Shown piece after piece: positions 1 through 7,757 of a stretch of 35,546 nt of DNA. Origin of the DNA: PKWO01 sp036561005 (lineage in GTDB: Bacteria > Pseudomonadota > Gammaproteobacteria > Burkholderiales > Burkholderiaceae_D); assembly GCA_036561005.1 (NCBI GenBank), contig DATBQE010000114.1:1-35546 (forward strand). Direction: 5' to 3'. Position numbers and translations under genes: made by a program. The notes under the pieces are model-generated. The model did no database searches. It was not told the origin of the DNA and saw only the letters and a list, made by a program, of their open reading frames with translations. Within the stretch, counting starts at the first letter, position 1; each line of letters opens with the position of its first letter.

Positions 1-35
1 GACGTGGGGGGCGTAACGTTGTAATCGGCATGGCG

Positions 36-66
36 GAGGCGCAATATGTGTTCTGTATTGCGCCTC
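36..66. repeat. Perfect 11-bp inverted repeat (hairpin)
   Basis: GAGGCGCAATA at 36-46 is exactly complementary to TATTGCGCCTC at 56-66, with a 9-nt loop. There is no T-tract on the plus side. It could be the end of a transcription unit outside the window or a member of an intergenic repeat family. Confidence 0.6.
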
Positions 67-110
67 TGTTCAATTGCATACCAGCCAATAAATGCAATAC
101 CTGTCCCCGT

Positions 111-142
111 AGGGCGGAAAAGCCGAAGGCGCCTTCCGCCGG
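111..142. repeat. REP-like palindrome
   Basis: GGCGGAA (113-119) pairs with TTCCGCC (134-140) around a GC-rich loop. The surrounding bases resemble the GTAGGGCGGAA-type intergenic palindromes common in proteobacterial genomes. The stem is seen directly; family membership is inferred. Together with the hairpin at 36-66 it fills the otherwise gene-free first 225 bases. Confidence 0.5.
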
Positions 143-225
143 ATGCGGGTACATTTCCATCACCTACGGCAGATACGCCAGGCGTCCCACGCTTCGCTCA
201 TCCCCCTAAGAGCGAATATCTCAAG

Positions 226-915
226 CTACTCCGACGTAATCCGCGAAAATCGAAAATTGCAATGGCTCGCACCGCCGGCCAAGGTTTGCGTCCGCTCCAG
301 GCGAATGCCGCGTGCGGCATAAGCGACGAAATCTAGCCCGCAAATATTCGGCAATATCTCTTTATCGCCATGGCAAGCGGCGAATTTGCAAAAGCCGCAA
401 GCCTTGTAGTCAATGCCGAATTCAAAGTCGTCACCGGGGCCGGGCGCGACGAAATCGTAGACAAAATCGCCCGGAAACGCCGCCTGATGGCTTTCTGCAT
501 GACTCTTTTCCGCCTGCTCGCGCACCAACGCCTGATTTTCCGGCGACATGAATTGGCGCCCTGCGGCGAGCCGCTCCGCTTCCGGCACCGTGAGCAATTG
601 CGCCTGGTAGGTTTCCCGCTCGATATCGCCTATCACGGCCAGCGGCACACCGTGCCGCCGCAGCACCCGGCTGATGGCCATAAAACCAATGAGGCGCATG
701 AAGAAATCACTCATGCGGCTGGCCTCGCCGCCGACATAGGGCGTTTGCGTGAGTACGACTTCAAATTCCTCCATCACCGCCTGCCTGATCGCATCAATAT
801 CGGAGAGCCGCGTGCGCTCGCGCAGCATCGATTCGGCAAGGTCGAGCCGTTGGCGCATGGCGGCTTCCATTGCAGCGCGATGCAATGCGTAAAAGGGATG
901 AATGTTCTCAGCCAT
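226..915 (-). CDS. L-2-amino-thiazoline-4-carboxylic acid hydrolase family protein
   Basis: A 229-residue cytoplasmic protein whose C-terminal third carries the signature of the ATC hydrolase family (PF14196): an FGIDYKACGFCKFAACHGD stretch, then EILPNICGLDFVAYAARGI, RTQTLAGG and CNFRF near the end. The characterised member opens the thiazoline ring of L-2-amino-thiazoline-4-carboxylate on the way to cysteine. Most family members are uncharacterised, so the substrate here is not known. The N-terminal half is helical. I chose the ATG at 915 because GGAGAGGG lies just upstream; an ATG at 933 has no ribosome-binding site. It has no obvious operon partner. Confidence 0.8.
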   Translation of the reverse strand: MAENIHPFYALHRAAMEAAMRQRLDLAESMLRERTRLSDIDAIRQAVMEEFEVVLTQTPYVGGEASRMSDFFMRLIGFMAISRVLRRHGVPLAVIGDIERETYQAQLLTVPEAERLAAGRQFMSPENQALVREQAEKSHAESHQAAFPGDFVYDFVAPGPGDDFEFGIDYKACGFCKFAACHGDKEILPNICGLDFVAYAARGIRLERTQTLAGGASHCNFRFSRITSE

Positions 916-1098
916 TGGGACCCTCTCCGGCATGATTAGCCGTCAGCAAACCTAAGGGATCAATTGAAGTCAATACTACCTGCGGCACGAAGCATAGGCA
1001 AATCTGACTGCGGTAGATTTGCGGCGCATCAGTATTTACACAGCTTACGCATCGCGGTGCTACTTCACGGCAACATGGTAATTCGACCCAGTGCCGCT

Positions 1099-1491
1099 TC
1101 AATTACCCTTGCACATGACCTTTAGAGCCATGCAGATTGATTGTTCGTCTCGCGCATTGCTACAAATGCTCTGTGTGTCAAATTCTTTTATGGAGAGCGT
1201 TCCGTAAAATTTACCACTTCTATCGACTATAACCGGCGGAGCAGTAGCGAATACATTGCATGCGGATTGACTGCTAAATGGGCTCCTGAAAACACCAAAT
1301 GGATTCCATTTCCCGAATCCGTTTTCCCAGCCGTAAGGGGATGTCGGATTCCACACAGAATTCTGAAAATTTTCGTCGCAATTCAAGCATCCGAGAAATT
1401 CCTTGTGATCCGGGCCGGCAAAAATAAGCATATCCTCGGCATATGAGAATGTAGTCGCTGATATGAGCACCAGAGCGAGGGCAAATTTCAT
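1099..1491 (-). CDS. Small secreted protein of unknown function
   Basis: A 130-residue protein with a signal peptide (MKFALALVLISATTFSYA, cleavage after about residue 18). The mature part holds a FAGPDHKEFLGCLNCDEN segment, two W/F-N-P motifs (SVWNPTSPYG and KWNPFGVF), a PPVIVD segment and further cysteines. This pattern matches a widespread but uncharacterised family of small secreted proteins with 'YLGCLxC' and repeated 'WNxxGxYGS' motifs, as I recall it. The ATG at 1491 has GGAAAGAG a few bases upstream. The cysteines suggest disulfides outside the cytoplasm. No function is assigned. Confidence 0.7.
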   Translation of the reverse strand: MKFALALVLISATTFSYAEDMLIFAGPDHKEFLGCLNCDENFQNSVWNPTSPYGWENGFGKWNPFGVFRSPFSSQSACNVFATAPPVIVDRSGKFYGTLSIKEFDTQSICSNARDEQSICMALKVMCKGN

Positions 1492-1805
1492 ATCTCTTTC
1501 CTATCGCGCACCTTAAAAATAGATCCAGTCTTGTTGGACATTAAAATGGTGCGACAAGCTTTTCTTTCGGCTTGACAATCTGTTGCATTGCTCCACGGCC
1601 AACCAGTCAATGCGCAACTTCACGGATTATGCACCGAAAGTCACTAAAATAAAATGTCGAGATATCACTTGGCGCATAGCTATGGAGAGACTGCGCAATC
1701 TTGCCATCCACTCCCGGATTGCACCCGGAACTGTATTTTAGCTCCACTTGACCTCCATCAAATGTTTCCACCGCCTCGCATAAGACAATACCCAGGCACT
1801 GCGCT
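1492..1805. other. Intergenic region between divergent genes
   Basis: About 310 bases between the small secreted protein gene and the beta-propeller gene. It should hold the promoters of both. I see no convincing additional gene. Confidence 0.5.
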
Positions 1806-3101
1806 ATGCAGCATGTTCGCATTGCAAAACGAAACATCGGAGGTATTCTGAACACGCCCCATTGCTGGACAATTTTCGTCGTCGCCGCTACCTTGGCACT
1901 CGGCGCCGCATCCACGTCGGCCCAGGCACCGGCGACAGCCAGGGCCGCGCCTGTGCGCCAGATCGACACCGTGCCCGGCATGCCGCCCGTGGTCGATTCG
2001 AACAACCTCTACAGTGAAACGACCGCCGGCAAGCTCAGCCCGCAGGTGAAAGACGATCTGGAGCGCGTCTATGTGCCGAACCTGCGTTCGAATTCCGTCG
2101 ACGTGATCGACCCGGCGACGAACAAGATCGTCAACCGCTTCAAGGTCGGCATCGCCCCTCAGCATGTCGTGCCTTCGTGGGATTTGCGCACGCTATGGGT
2201 GGCCAACAATGCGGAGCGCCGCGAAGACGGCAGCCTGACACCGATCGATCCGCGCACCGGCCTGCCGGGCAAGGCGATTGCGGTGGACGATCCCTACAAC
2301 ATGTATTTCACGCCGGACGGGAAATCGGCCATCGTGGTTGCCGAAGCCCATCACCGGCTCGACTTCCGCGACCCGCACAGCATGGCGCTGCAATATTCCA
2401 TCGACGTGCCCAAGTGCGACGGCATCAACCACGCCGACTTTTCCAACGACGGAAAATATGCCATCTTCACCTGCGAGTTCACCGGTGCCATCGCCAAGAT
2501 CGACCTGGTTCACCGCCAGGTTGCCGGTTTCATGAAGCTCGCGCTACCGCGCCTGCGTTTTTCCGAAACCGCACCGCAGGGCGGCCTGCCATCGGAAATC
2601 TGCAGCAGTCGCAAAGGCATGCCGCAAGACATCCGCATCTCGCCCGACGGCACGCGCTTCTACATCGCCGACATGGATGCCGACGGCTTGCATGTTGTCG
2701 ACGGCGACACCTTCAAGCAGACCGGCTTCATCCCCGTCGGCCTCGGCACCCATGGCCTCTACCCCAGTCGCGACGGCGGGCTACTTTACATTGCCAATCG
2801 CGGCACCCATGCCATCCACGGCAAACCACATGGCAAAGGCAGCGTGAGCGTGCTCGACTTCGCCAGCGGCAAAGTGGTGACGAACTGGCCGATTCCCGGC
2901 GGCGGCAGCCCCGATATGGGCAACGTCAGCGCGGACGGCAAGTGGCTGTGGTTATCGGGACGATTCGACAATGAGATTTATCGCATCGATACCCAATCGG
3001 GTGCCGTAACCAAGATTGCCGGCGGACAGGAGCCGCACGGCTTGACCGTCTGGCCGCAACCGGGGCGTTATTCGTTGGGGCATACGGGGAATCTGCGCTA
3101 G
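1806..3101 (+). CDS. Secreted YVTN-type beta-propeller repeat protein
   Basis: About 431 residues: an N-terminal signal sequence (basic RIAKRN, hydrophobic FVVAATLALGAAST, AQA cleavage site) and then a propeller of the YVTN / cytochrome-cd1 C-terminal type. Visible blades include VYVPNLRSNSVDVIDPATNK, LWVANNAE, MYFTPDGKSAIVVAEA, RISPDGTRFYIADMDADGLH and LYIANRGTH. Such proteins are periplasmic or extracellular binding scaffolds; the ligand cannot be read from the sequence. The start is uncertain. ATG 1806 has no ribosome-binding site, while a strong GGAGG at 1839-1843 sits inside the frame just before ATT 1845 and CTG 1848, so a non-ATG start there is possible. Either start keeps the signal peptide. 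Confidence 0.8.
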   Translation: MQHVRIAKRNIGGILNTPHCWTIFVVAATLALGAASTSAQAPATARAAPVRQIDTVPGMPPVVDSNNLYSETTAGKLSPQVKDDLERVYVPNLRSNSVDVIDPATNKIVNRFKVGIAPQHVVPSWDLRTLWVANNAERREDGSLTPIDPRTGLPGKAIAVDDPYNMYFTPDGKSAIVVAEAHHRLDFRDPHSMALQYSIDVPKCDGINHADFSNDGKYAIFTCEFTGAIAKIDLVHRQVAGFMKLALPRLRFSETAPQGGLPSEICSSRKGMPQDIRISPDGTRFYIADMDADGLHVVDGDTFKQTGFIPVGLGTHGLYPSRDGGLLYIANRGTHAIHGKPHGKGSVSVLDFASGKVVTNWPIPGGGSPDMGNVSADGKWLWLSGRFDNEIYRIDTQSGAVTKIAGGQEPHGLTVWPQPGRYSLGHTGNLR

Positions 3102-3557
3102 CAATACGCGCGCGACAATTCGGCCGATAACTAACCAGTGTGGCGCGCGACATTTGAATGGTATGATCCTTAGACTTCAATGACGGCAGGGCAATCGTAA
3201 GCCCGTCGTTCCGATTTTAGCCTTGGGATAGTGGGCCATGCCGATACTTTTCGAATCCGAAAACGAGCAGCGGGAAGGCAGCGAGCAGCTTTTCCGCGCG
3301 GTTCGCCTTGTCGCTCTTTCCGCGATACTTTCCTTGATGTCAATCGCTTACCGGGCGGCAGAAGCGGCGTTGGGCTCGGGTCTGATGCACCACTCAAAAT
3401 ATGCGCATCACACTTTCTGCAGGGGTTGATTTCCCGGACGGGAAGCTCGCAATGCCTGTGAAAACCACCCAAAGTTGCAAGCGCAGTGAAGTCCGATACG
3501 AAAACGGCTTCAAACACCGTTATAAAACAGATTTATAAAAACTGATTTATAAAAAAA
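3102..3557. other. Intergenic region, no gene recognised
   Basis: About 455 bases between the beta-propeller gene and the next membrane protein gene. Short open frames here (for example 3231-3461 plus and 3170-3517 minus) overlap each other and have no coding signature. The last 40 bases are AT-rich and contain a 14-bp tandem repeat. Confidence 0.5.
3527..3554 (+). repeat. 14-bp tandem repeat abutting a start codon
   Basis: ACAGATTTATAAAA (3527-3540) is followed directly by ACTGATTTATAAAA (3541-3554), one mismatch apart; the ATG at 3558 is four bases on. A further partial copy (TTATAAAA) precedes them. It occupies the place where promoter, operator or ribosome-binding site would be expected. 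Confidence 0.6.
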
Positions 3558-4031
3558 ATGAAACAGGAATATGAATTTGCGGACGACCGCATTCCCGGTA
3601 AAAAGCTTGTCATCAATATGGGGAGTACCTTCACAGACCCTGCGCTATTCCTCGATGGCGAAGAGCTCGATGTTCGTGCGGGAAACTGCACCGTTCGGGC
3701 AGAAGATGGCACACGGCTCGATGTCAGTTTCAAAAATCGTTTTCTCGATCGCTATCCATCCGTGATCCTCGGTGGTCGGGTGCATGTGTTCGTCAAGCCG
3801 CTTTTTCTGATTCAGAAAATTGCACTTGTATTGCCGTTTCTGTTCGCGTTGACGGATGGGTTTGTTGGCCTATGCACCGGTATCGCGATGTGGATCATTT
3901 CCGGCAGAATGTTCAGAAGAAATTACTCAGCCTTGGTGCAGGTAGTCTTATATGTCATTTCTCTGGTTACCGCATATCTTGCTGTGCTCGCCTCTGAATT
4001 GGCTGTTTTGTACTGGGTGCGCCACATGTAG
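3558..4031 (+). CDS. Membrane protein of unknown function
   Basis: 157 residues. The first ~80 form a hydrophilic, strand-rich domain (KKLVINMGSTFTDPALFLDG, GNCTVRAEDGTRLDVSF). The rest has two or three membrane segments (about residues 83-110 and 125-155). There is no Shine-Dalgarno sequence before ATG 3558, only the AT-rich tandem repeat. It lies 65 bases upstream of another membrane protein gene in the same direction, so the two may be co-transcribed. I do not recognise the family. Confidence 0.55.
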   Translation: MKQEYEFADDRIPGKKLVINMGSTFTDPALFLDGEELDVRAGNCTVRAEDGTRLDVSFKNRFLDRYPSVILGGRVHVFVKPLFLIQKIALVLPFLFALTDGFVGLCTGIAMWIISGRMFRRNYSALVQVVLYVISLVTAYLAVLASELAVLYWVRHM

Positions 4032-4096
4032 CGCCATTGTCCGGAACTGTGAATGAAAACGTTTGACGGAAACTATCTCCAACCCGAAGTGAGCCC

Positions 4097-4903
4097 ATGA
4101 ATCAAGCTAAAACCCAGTCTTCAAAACAAAAGCCGGAGTCTACTTCTGGGGAGGAAAAGAACTCAGTCGTCAACCTCCTGGGTCTGCTGCCCACGATCGG
4201 CGCGGCTATCGCCTTACTCGGGGTCGTCGGGTCATTTGCCGGCTTTTTGGTGTGCAAGAGCTATTACGCCGAATTGGGCGCGCTTTGGTATGTCCATAAT
4301 TTGCCGACCGTTCAATTCGTTCAGGAGGGGGCGCCTGTTCTATTGTTCTGCGCCTTGGCAGCCGTCTTTACCGTCATTCACGTGAGCAGAGAGGTGCCTC
4401 GACGTGTAATACGCAATTGGGCTTGCGTGACGTGGTCAATCGGAGTGTTGCTGGCATCGCTCGTGTTTGCGCCAGTCTTCCCCGCCGACGCAATCTTTTT
4501 GAACACGCAGGTAATGTTTTACTATTCATGCCTCGCCGGCATACTGTTGATGGTCTCCGCAGGTATCATGTTCGGCGCGTTGATCGCTCAAGATACGCGC
4601 AACAATCTCCGATTGCGCTTTCTGGTTGGTATGAGCGTCGTTTCCATCGTTACATTTTGGCTGGCGACTTATTCCTGTGGGAAAAGTCATGCGAGATTCG
4701 ATAGTGACCCTGTGCTTTCCCAACTGTCGATCCTGCATACAGATGGGCCTACGGATGACTGGCGGGTTGTCGACATATCTGGAGATACTATCCTGGCCCT
4801 GAAAATGGCACCGAAAGTTATCGTCGGCGACTCACCGAGTAGAACCTTGAGGCTGGTCAAGAATGACAAAAATATGGATATCGTTCAGAGTAGCAAACAT
4901 TGA
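4097..4903 (+). CDS. Multi-pass membrane protein of unknown function
   Basis: 268 residues. A polar N-terminus (about 25 residues rich in K, Q, S and E) precedes roughly five membrane segments: about residues 30-52, 75-93, 108-125, 136-160 and 172-190. A soluble C-terminal tail of about 75 residues (VVDISGDTILALKMAPKVIV) is predicted to be strand-rich. This resembles small bacterial membrane proteins without a named family. It may form a pair with the gene just upstream. No function is assigned. Confidence 0.6.
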   Translation: MNQAKTQSSKQKPESTSGEEKNSVVNLLGLLPTIGAAIALLGVVGSFAGFLVCKSYYAELGALWYVHNLPTVQFVQEGAPVLLFCALAAVFTVIHVSREVPRRVIRNWACVTWSIGVLLASLVFAPVFPADAIFLNTQVMFYYSCLAGILLMVSAGIMFGALIAQDTRNNLRLRFLVGMSVVSIVTFWLATYSCGKSHARFDSDPVLSQLSILHTDGPTDDWRVVDISGDTILALKMAPKVIVGDSPSRTLRLVKNDKNMDIVQSSKH

Positions 4904-5188
4904 CGCAACAAGCGGTACTTCGTAGCATGATGATGCGCGCAGACCGTTCTCCCCCTCACTCGTTGATGCCTTCGTCGTTCGGCTTTTCGTAGAATTTGTG
5001 GATGCAATCCTTGCCATCGGAGTATTTGCCATTGGATGGCAGTTGCGATAGCATCGCCCGTTGACGAACGGCAGCCATCGCCAAGCCGCGATCGGTCGCC
5101 CAATATCATTTCACGAAAGGTGATCAATGCCGATGCAATTTCCAGCCCCAATTTCCCCTGTTCCACATTTTGCCGGCCAGTGTCTGGC

Positions 5189-5600
5189 AACGTTTTTTTC
5201 GCCATTACGTTAACATTTTCCGCTGTTACTCAAGCCCAGGACAGCGATGCGTTGACAAGCTAAATCCTGGCAACCGGCCTGCTTCCCTGTGCGTCCGAGG
5301 CCATGCAGCTTCTGAAACTGCAGTTGCTCAAGATGGAGCCGGCTGGAATTCTGGACGGCATACGGGAAGATTTGAAGCTGGGCTCGGCCTGGGCGCCCGG
5401 CAATCCGAAGTACGACAAGGCCAATGAGATTGTCTTGCCATCGCTCGCGGAAGATCAACAGCGCAGCGGACCTCTCTTCGATATCCCGTCCGAATCCATC
5501 GTGCGCATGGCCATGGATGCCAGAAGCAAGGCCGATCTGCAAAAACTGAGCGCCTATTTTGCCAGCCCCGCCGGCAATGCGCGCTCCGGCCGCCATTCGC
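5189..5600 (+). pseudogene. Decayed secreted protein gene with an in-frame stop
   Basis: One reading frame carries a signal-peptide-like segment (FFAITLTFSAVTQAQ, about 5198-5242), then DSDALTS and a TAA at 5261-5263. It resumes without a frame change into a normal-looking soluble domain (MQLLKLQLLKMEPAGILDG, GSAWAPGNPKYDKANEIVLP, LQKLSAYFASPAGN) up to about 5580. The TAA fits a CAA-to-TAA change. After ASPAGN the sequence loses family-like character, so the 3' end also looks broken. A start codon for the signal peptide is not clear in this frame. The product would have been a small exported protein of the 'YFASPAG' type. Translation of only the second half from ATG 5303 is possible but would lack export. 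Confidence 0.5.
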
Positions 5601-5700
5601 TAGCAGAGATAGGGTTGCGCCCTCCCTCTGCATGGACAATCGAATTTTTCATTGTTTGTTCGACTCGTCAGCCGGTACCTGTCATTGCAACAGCGAATAC

Positions 5701-6828
5701 TCAATCGAGCCCGTGTTCACCATCGAAGATATGCGTGGCCTCCTCGATTAGGACATTCAAATCCCCTTTACTCTCCACCACTTCATCTGTTTCCCATGCT
5801 TCGTCCAGAATACGTTGGACGTTTTTGTTGTACCAATTACCGACCTCCTTGACGTCCCAACCCTGTTCCTTGCAAGTCTGGACCACATATTGATAGAGAT
5901 TTTGGGCCGCAGCCTCGTACACCAGCTTTTTCCCTTCATCCGAACTCTTGCCGTATGTGGCATCGACGTTCTTGGTGATATTGATGTTGGGGTCCATGGC
6001 ATTGTGCTTTACGCTGCCGCTCAGCAGCGCGTTTTGCACATCCTGTTCGCCCTTGCGTTTGCCGTGATGCCAATTCTCGTGGGCTTGCACCTTTTTCCCG
6101 CCGCCCCCAAAGCCACCCTTGTCCTTGCCCAGATCGGAATCAATTTTCTTGTTGACCCTTTTACCGTTCTCCCAGCCGAAGGTGCAATCAAAGGCTGCTT
6201 TCGCAGGGTCGTTGGCGCTGTTCTCGACGACATCGACCTTGTAATACACGCGGTCTTTCTTGGCATTGTCGTCGTTCAACAACCCTTTAACGTGCTGTTC
6301 GACTTCCGACGAGTGGTTGGCGTTTGCCAGGGTCGAGATGGGGTAGAGATTTTGCGGCACGGCATAGCCGCCGAGATCGTGATTGAGCAGATGGCCGCGC
6401 ACGATGTTGGCAGCCGGGTATTTGCCGCGCAAGGCCTGCATCCACGTCCAGTTGGCGCCGGTGGCGCTGCCCACCACGGGGTAGCCCACGTCGAGCTTGG
6501 CCGTCATGCTGGTGCCGACCATGAAATTCTGGGTACCGTTGCCGGCGTCGAACTTGATGTAGCCGGGTGTATGTTCAATCTCGGTCTTGGCCTGAATGAC
6601 CGACTGCATGCGCTGCAACGCATGCTGTTCGCTGCGCCCGGCCAGAGAATTGAGCGCCCGTTGCGCGACGGCTGCGGGGCTGCGCGCTGCGGCGTCGGCC
6701 AGCTTGTATTGGGCGAGCGTCGGCTTGCGCAAGTCGGCCAGGCCCGAACCATCGCGCATGTGCGACGAAGCGGCACCCGCTCCTGCGGTGCCGCTTTCCT
6801 GCACGGCGTGAATTCTATGACGAGTCAA
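5701..6828 (-). CDS. eCIS-cargo-like protein with nuclease-like core
   Basis: About 375 residues. The N-terminal ~70 hold a leader with ADLRKPTLAQYKLADAAARS, AVAQRALNSLAG and ALQRMQSVIQAK. This resembles the repeat-rich leader of cargo proteins of extracellular contractile injection systems (typically DNRPxxxxQxxL and SPxxxxQ). The middle has VRGHLLNHDLGG (RGH codons at 6391-6399), QNLYPIS and ANANHSSEVEQH. The RGH...N...N spacing recalls DNA/RNA non-specific endonucleases of the beta-beta-alpha metal fold. The C-terminal 200 residues are charged and unassigned. Start: GTG 6840 lies within the GGAGG that would be its own ribosome-binding site, so TTG 6828 (or GTG 6831) is more likely. Function as an exported nuclease toxin is inference; no immunity gene is obvious. 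Confidence 0.6.
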   Translation of the reverse strand: MTRHRIHAVQESGTAGAGAASSHMRDGSGLADLRKPTLAQYKLADAAARSPAAVAQRALNSLAGRSEQHALQRMQSVIQAKTEIEHTPGYIKFDAGNGTQNFMVGTSMTAKLDVGYPVVGSATGANWTWMQALRGKYPAANIVRGHLLNHDLGGYAVPQNLYPISTLANANHSSEVEQHVKGLLNDDNAKKDRVYYKVDVVENSANDPAKAAFDCTFGWENGKRVNKKIDSDLGKDKGGFGGGGKKVQAHENWHHGKRKGEQDVQNALLSGSVKHNAMDPNINITKNVDATYGKSSDEGKKLVYEAAAQNLYQYVVQTCKEQGWDVKEVGNWYNKNVQRILDEAWETDEVVESKGDLNVLIEEATHIFDGEHGLD

Positions 6829-7005
6829 CACTACCTCCACTTTTTACGACTGCGTGACCGATCGGCCATTGCCGATCAATGGTACTCCTGGCCGGGCATT
6901 GAGGCAAATTGGGTATGGATCGGATTGAATATACAATCACTGCCACACTCAGGGTCTAATATCCGGTCAATCCACGCAAGCTGGTCTTCACGGGAGCACG
7001 AAGTT

Positions 7006-7683
7006 TTGAACAATATCTATATCCCGTCCGCTGGCGCAGAACAATGGACCCAGTTTCTGGCCGAACCGGTAAAGCATTGGCGCACCGGTTTTTCGGCACG
7101 CACGCTCGCATATTACTGGGAGAGTGCGATCGGCTTCCCATTCGAGGTAGGGGCGGCGCTTGCCACAGAGCCCAAGTTCGACGACATCAAGCTGCTCCTC
7201 GCGATACCGGAACACCAGGTTCACTTGCCCGGCGGTTCGCGGCCATCACAAAACGATATCTGGGTTCTGGCGCGCGCAGGCAAGGAGCTTGTTTCCATTG
7301 CCGTGGAAGGCAAGGTCGCCGAGCCGTTTGGCCCTACAGTACAAGACTGGCTGGCCGATGGGTCGCCCGGCAAGACGGCGCGACTCGCATTCCTCTGCAA
7401 CGCACTCGCACTGAACGAGCAAGCCCTCGGCCCGATCCGCTATCAACTTCTCCATCGCGCTGCCTCCGCCGTCATCGAAGCCAGGCGTTTCTGCGCGTCG
7501 CATGCGGTCATGCTCGTGCATTCCTTCAGCGAATCGCAACAGTGGTTCGATGACTACGAATCGTTCGCGGCCTTGTTCGGTAGTCAGGTCGGGACGGACA
7601 GCGTCGCTTGCGTGGGTCGGCCCGATGGAATTCATTTGTATTTATGCTGGGTTTGCGGCGACAGAAAATTCCTGATGAAGTGA
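7006..7683 (+). CDS. DUF6946-like protein with a PD-(D/E)xK-type motif
   Basis: About 225 residues from TTG 7006. The protein opens with NIYIPSAGAEQWTQFLAEP and KHWRTGFSARTLAYYWESA, then shows D84 in NDIWVLAR and E101-x-K103 in SIAVEGKVAEPFG, followed by GSPGKTARLAFLCNALAL, IRYQLLHRAASAVIEARRF and MLVHSFSES. This order fits the DUF6946 family, whose D...ExK arrangement is reminiscent of restriction-endonuclease-like folds; activity is not established. I prefer TTG 7006 because GGGAG precedes it by nine bases and relatives begin near this point. The frame is open back to ATG 6817, which would overlap the divergent cargo gene and lacks a ribosome-binding site. It sits between two cargo-like genes on the other strand. 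Confidence 0.65.
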   Translation: MNNIYIPSAGAEQWTQFLAEPVKHWRTGFSARTLAYYWESAIGFPFEVGAALATEPKFDDIKLLLAIPEHQVHLPGGSRPSQNDIWVLARAGKELVSIAVEGKVAEPFGPTVQDWLADGSPGKTARLAFLCNALALNEQALGPIRYQLLHRAASAVIEARRFCASHAVMLVHSFSESQQWFDDYESFAALFGSQVGTDSVACVGRPDGIHLYLCWVCGDRKFLMK

Positions 7684-7757
7684 ACACACTGACACCCTTC
7701 TGCCCGCTTTCTATCTGGTTTTATGTGAAGTGAAGGTGCTTGGTTGTTGCGCCGCGC

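Noticed and set aside
5815..6816. Long plus-strand open frame continuous with the DUF6946-like gene
   Set aside because: It is antisense to the cargo-like gene at 5701-6828 and has no family-like motifs; the real product begins near 7006.
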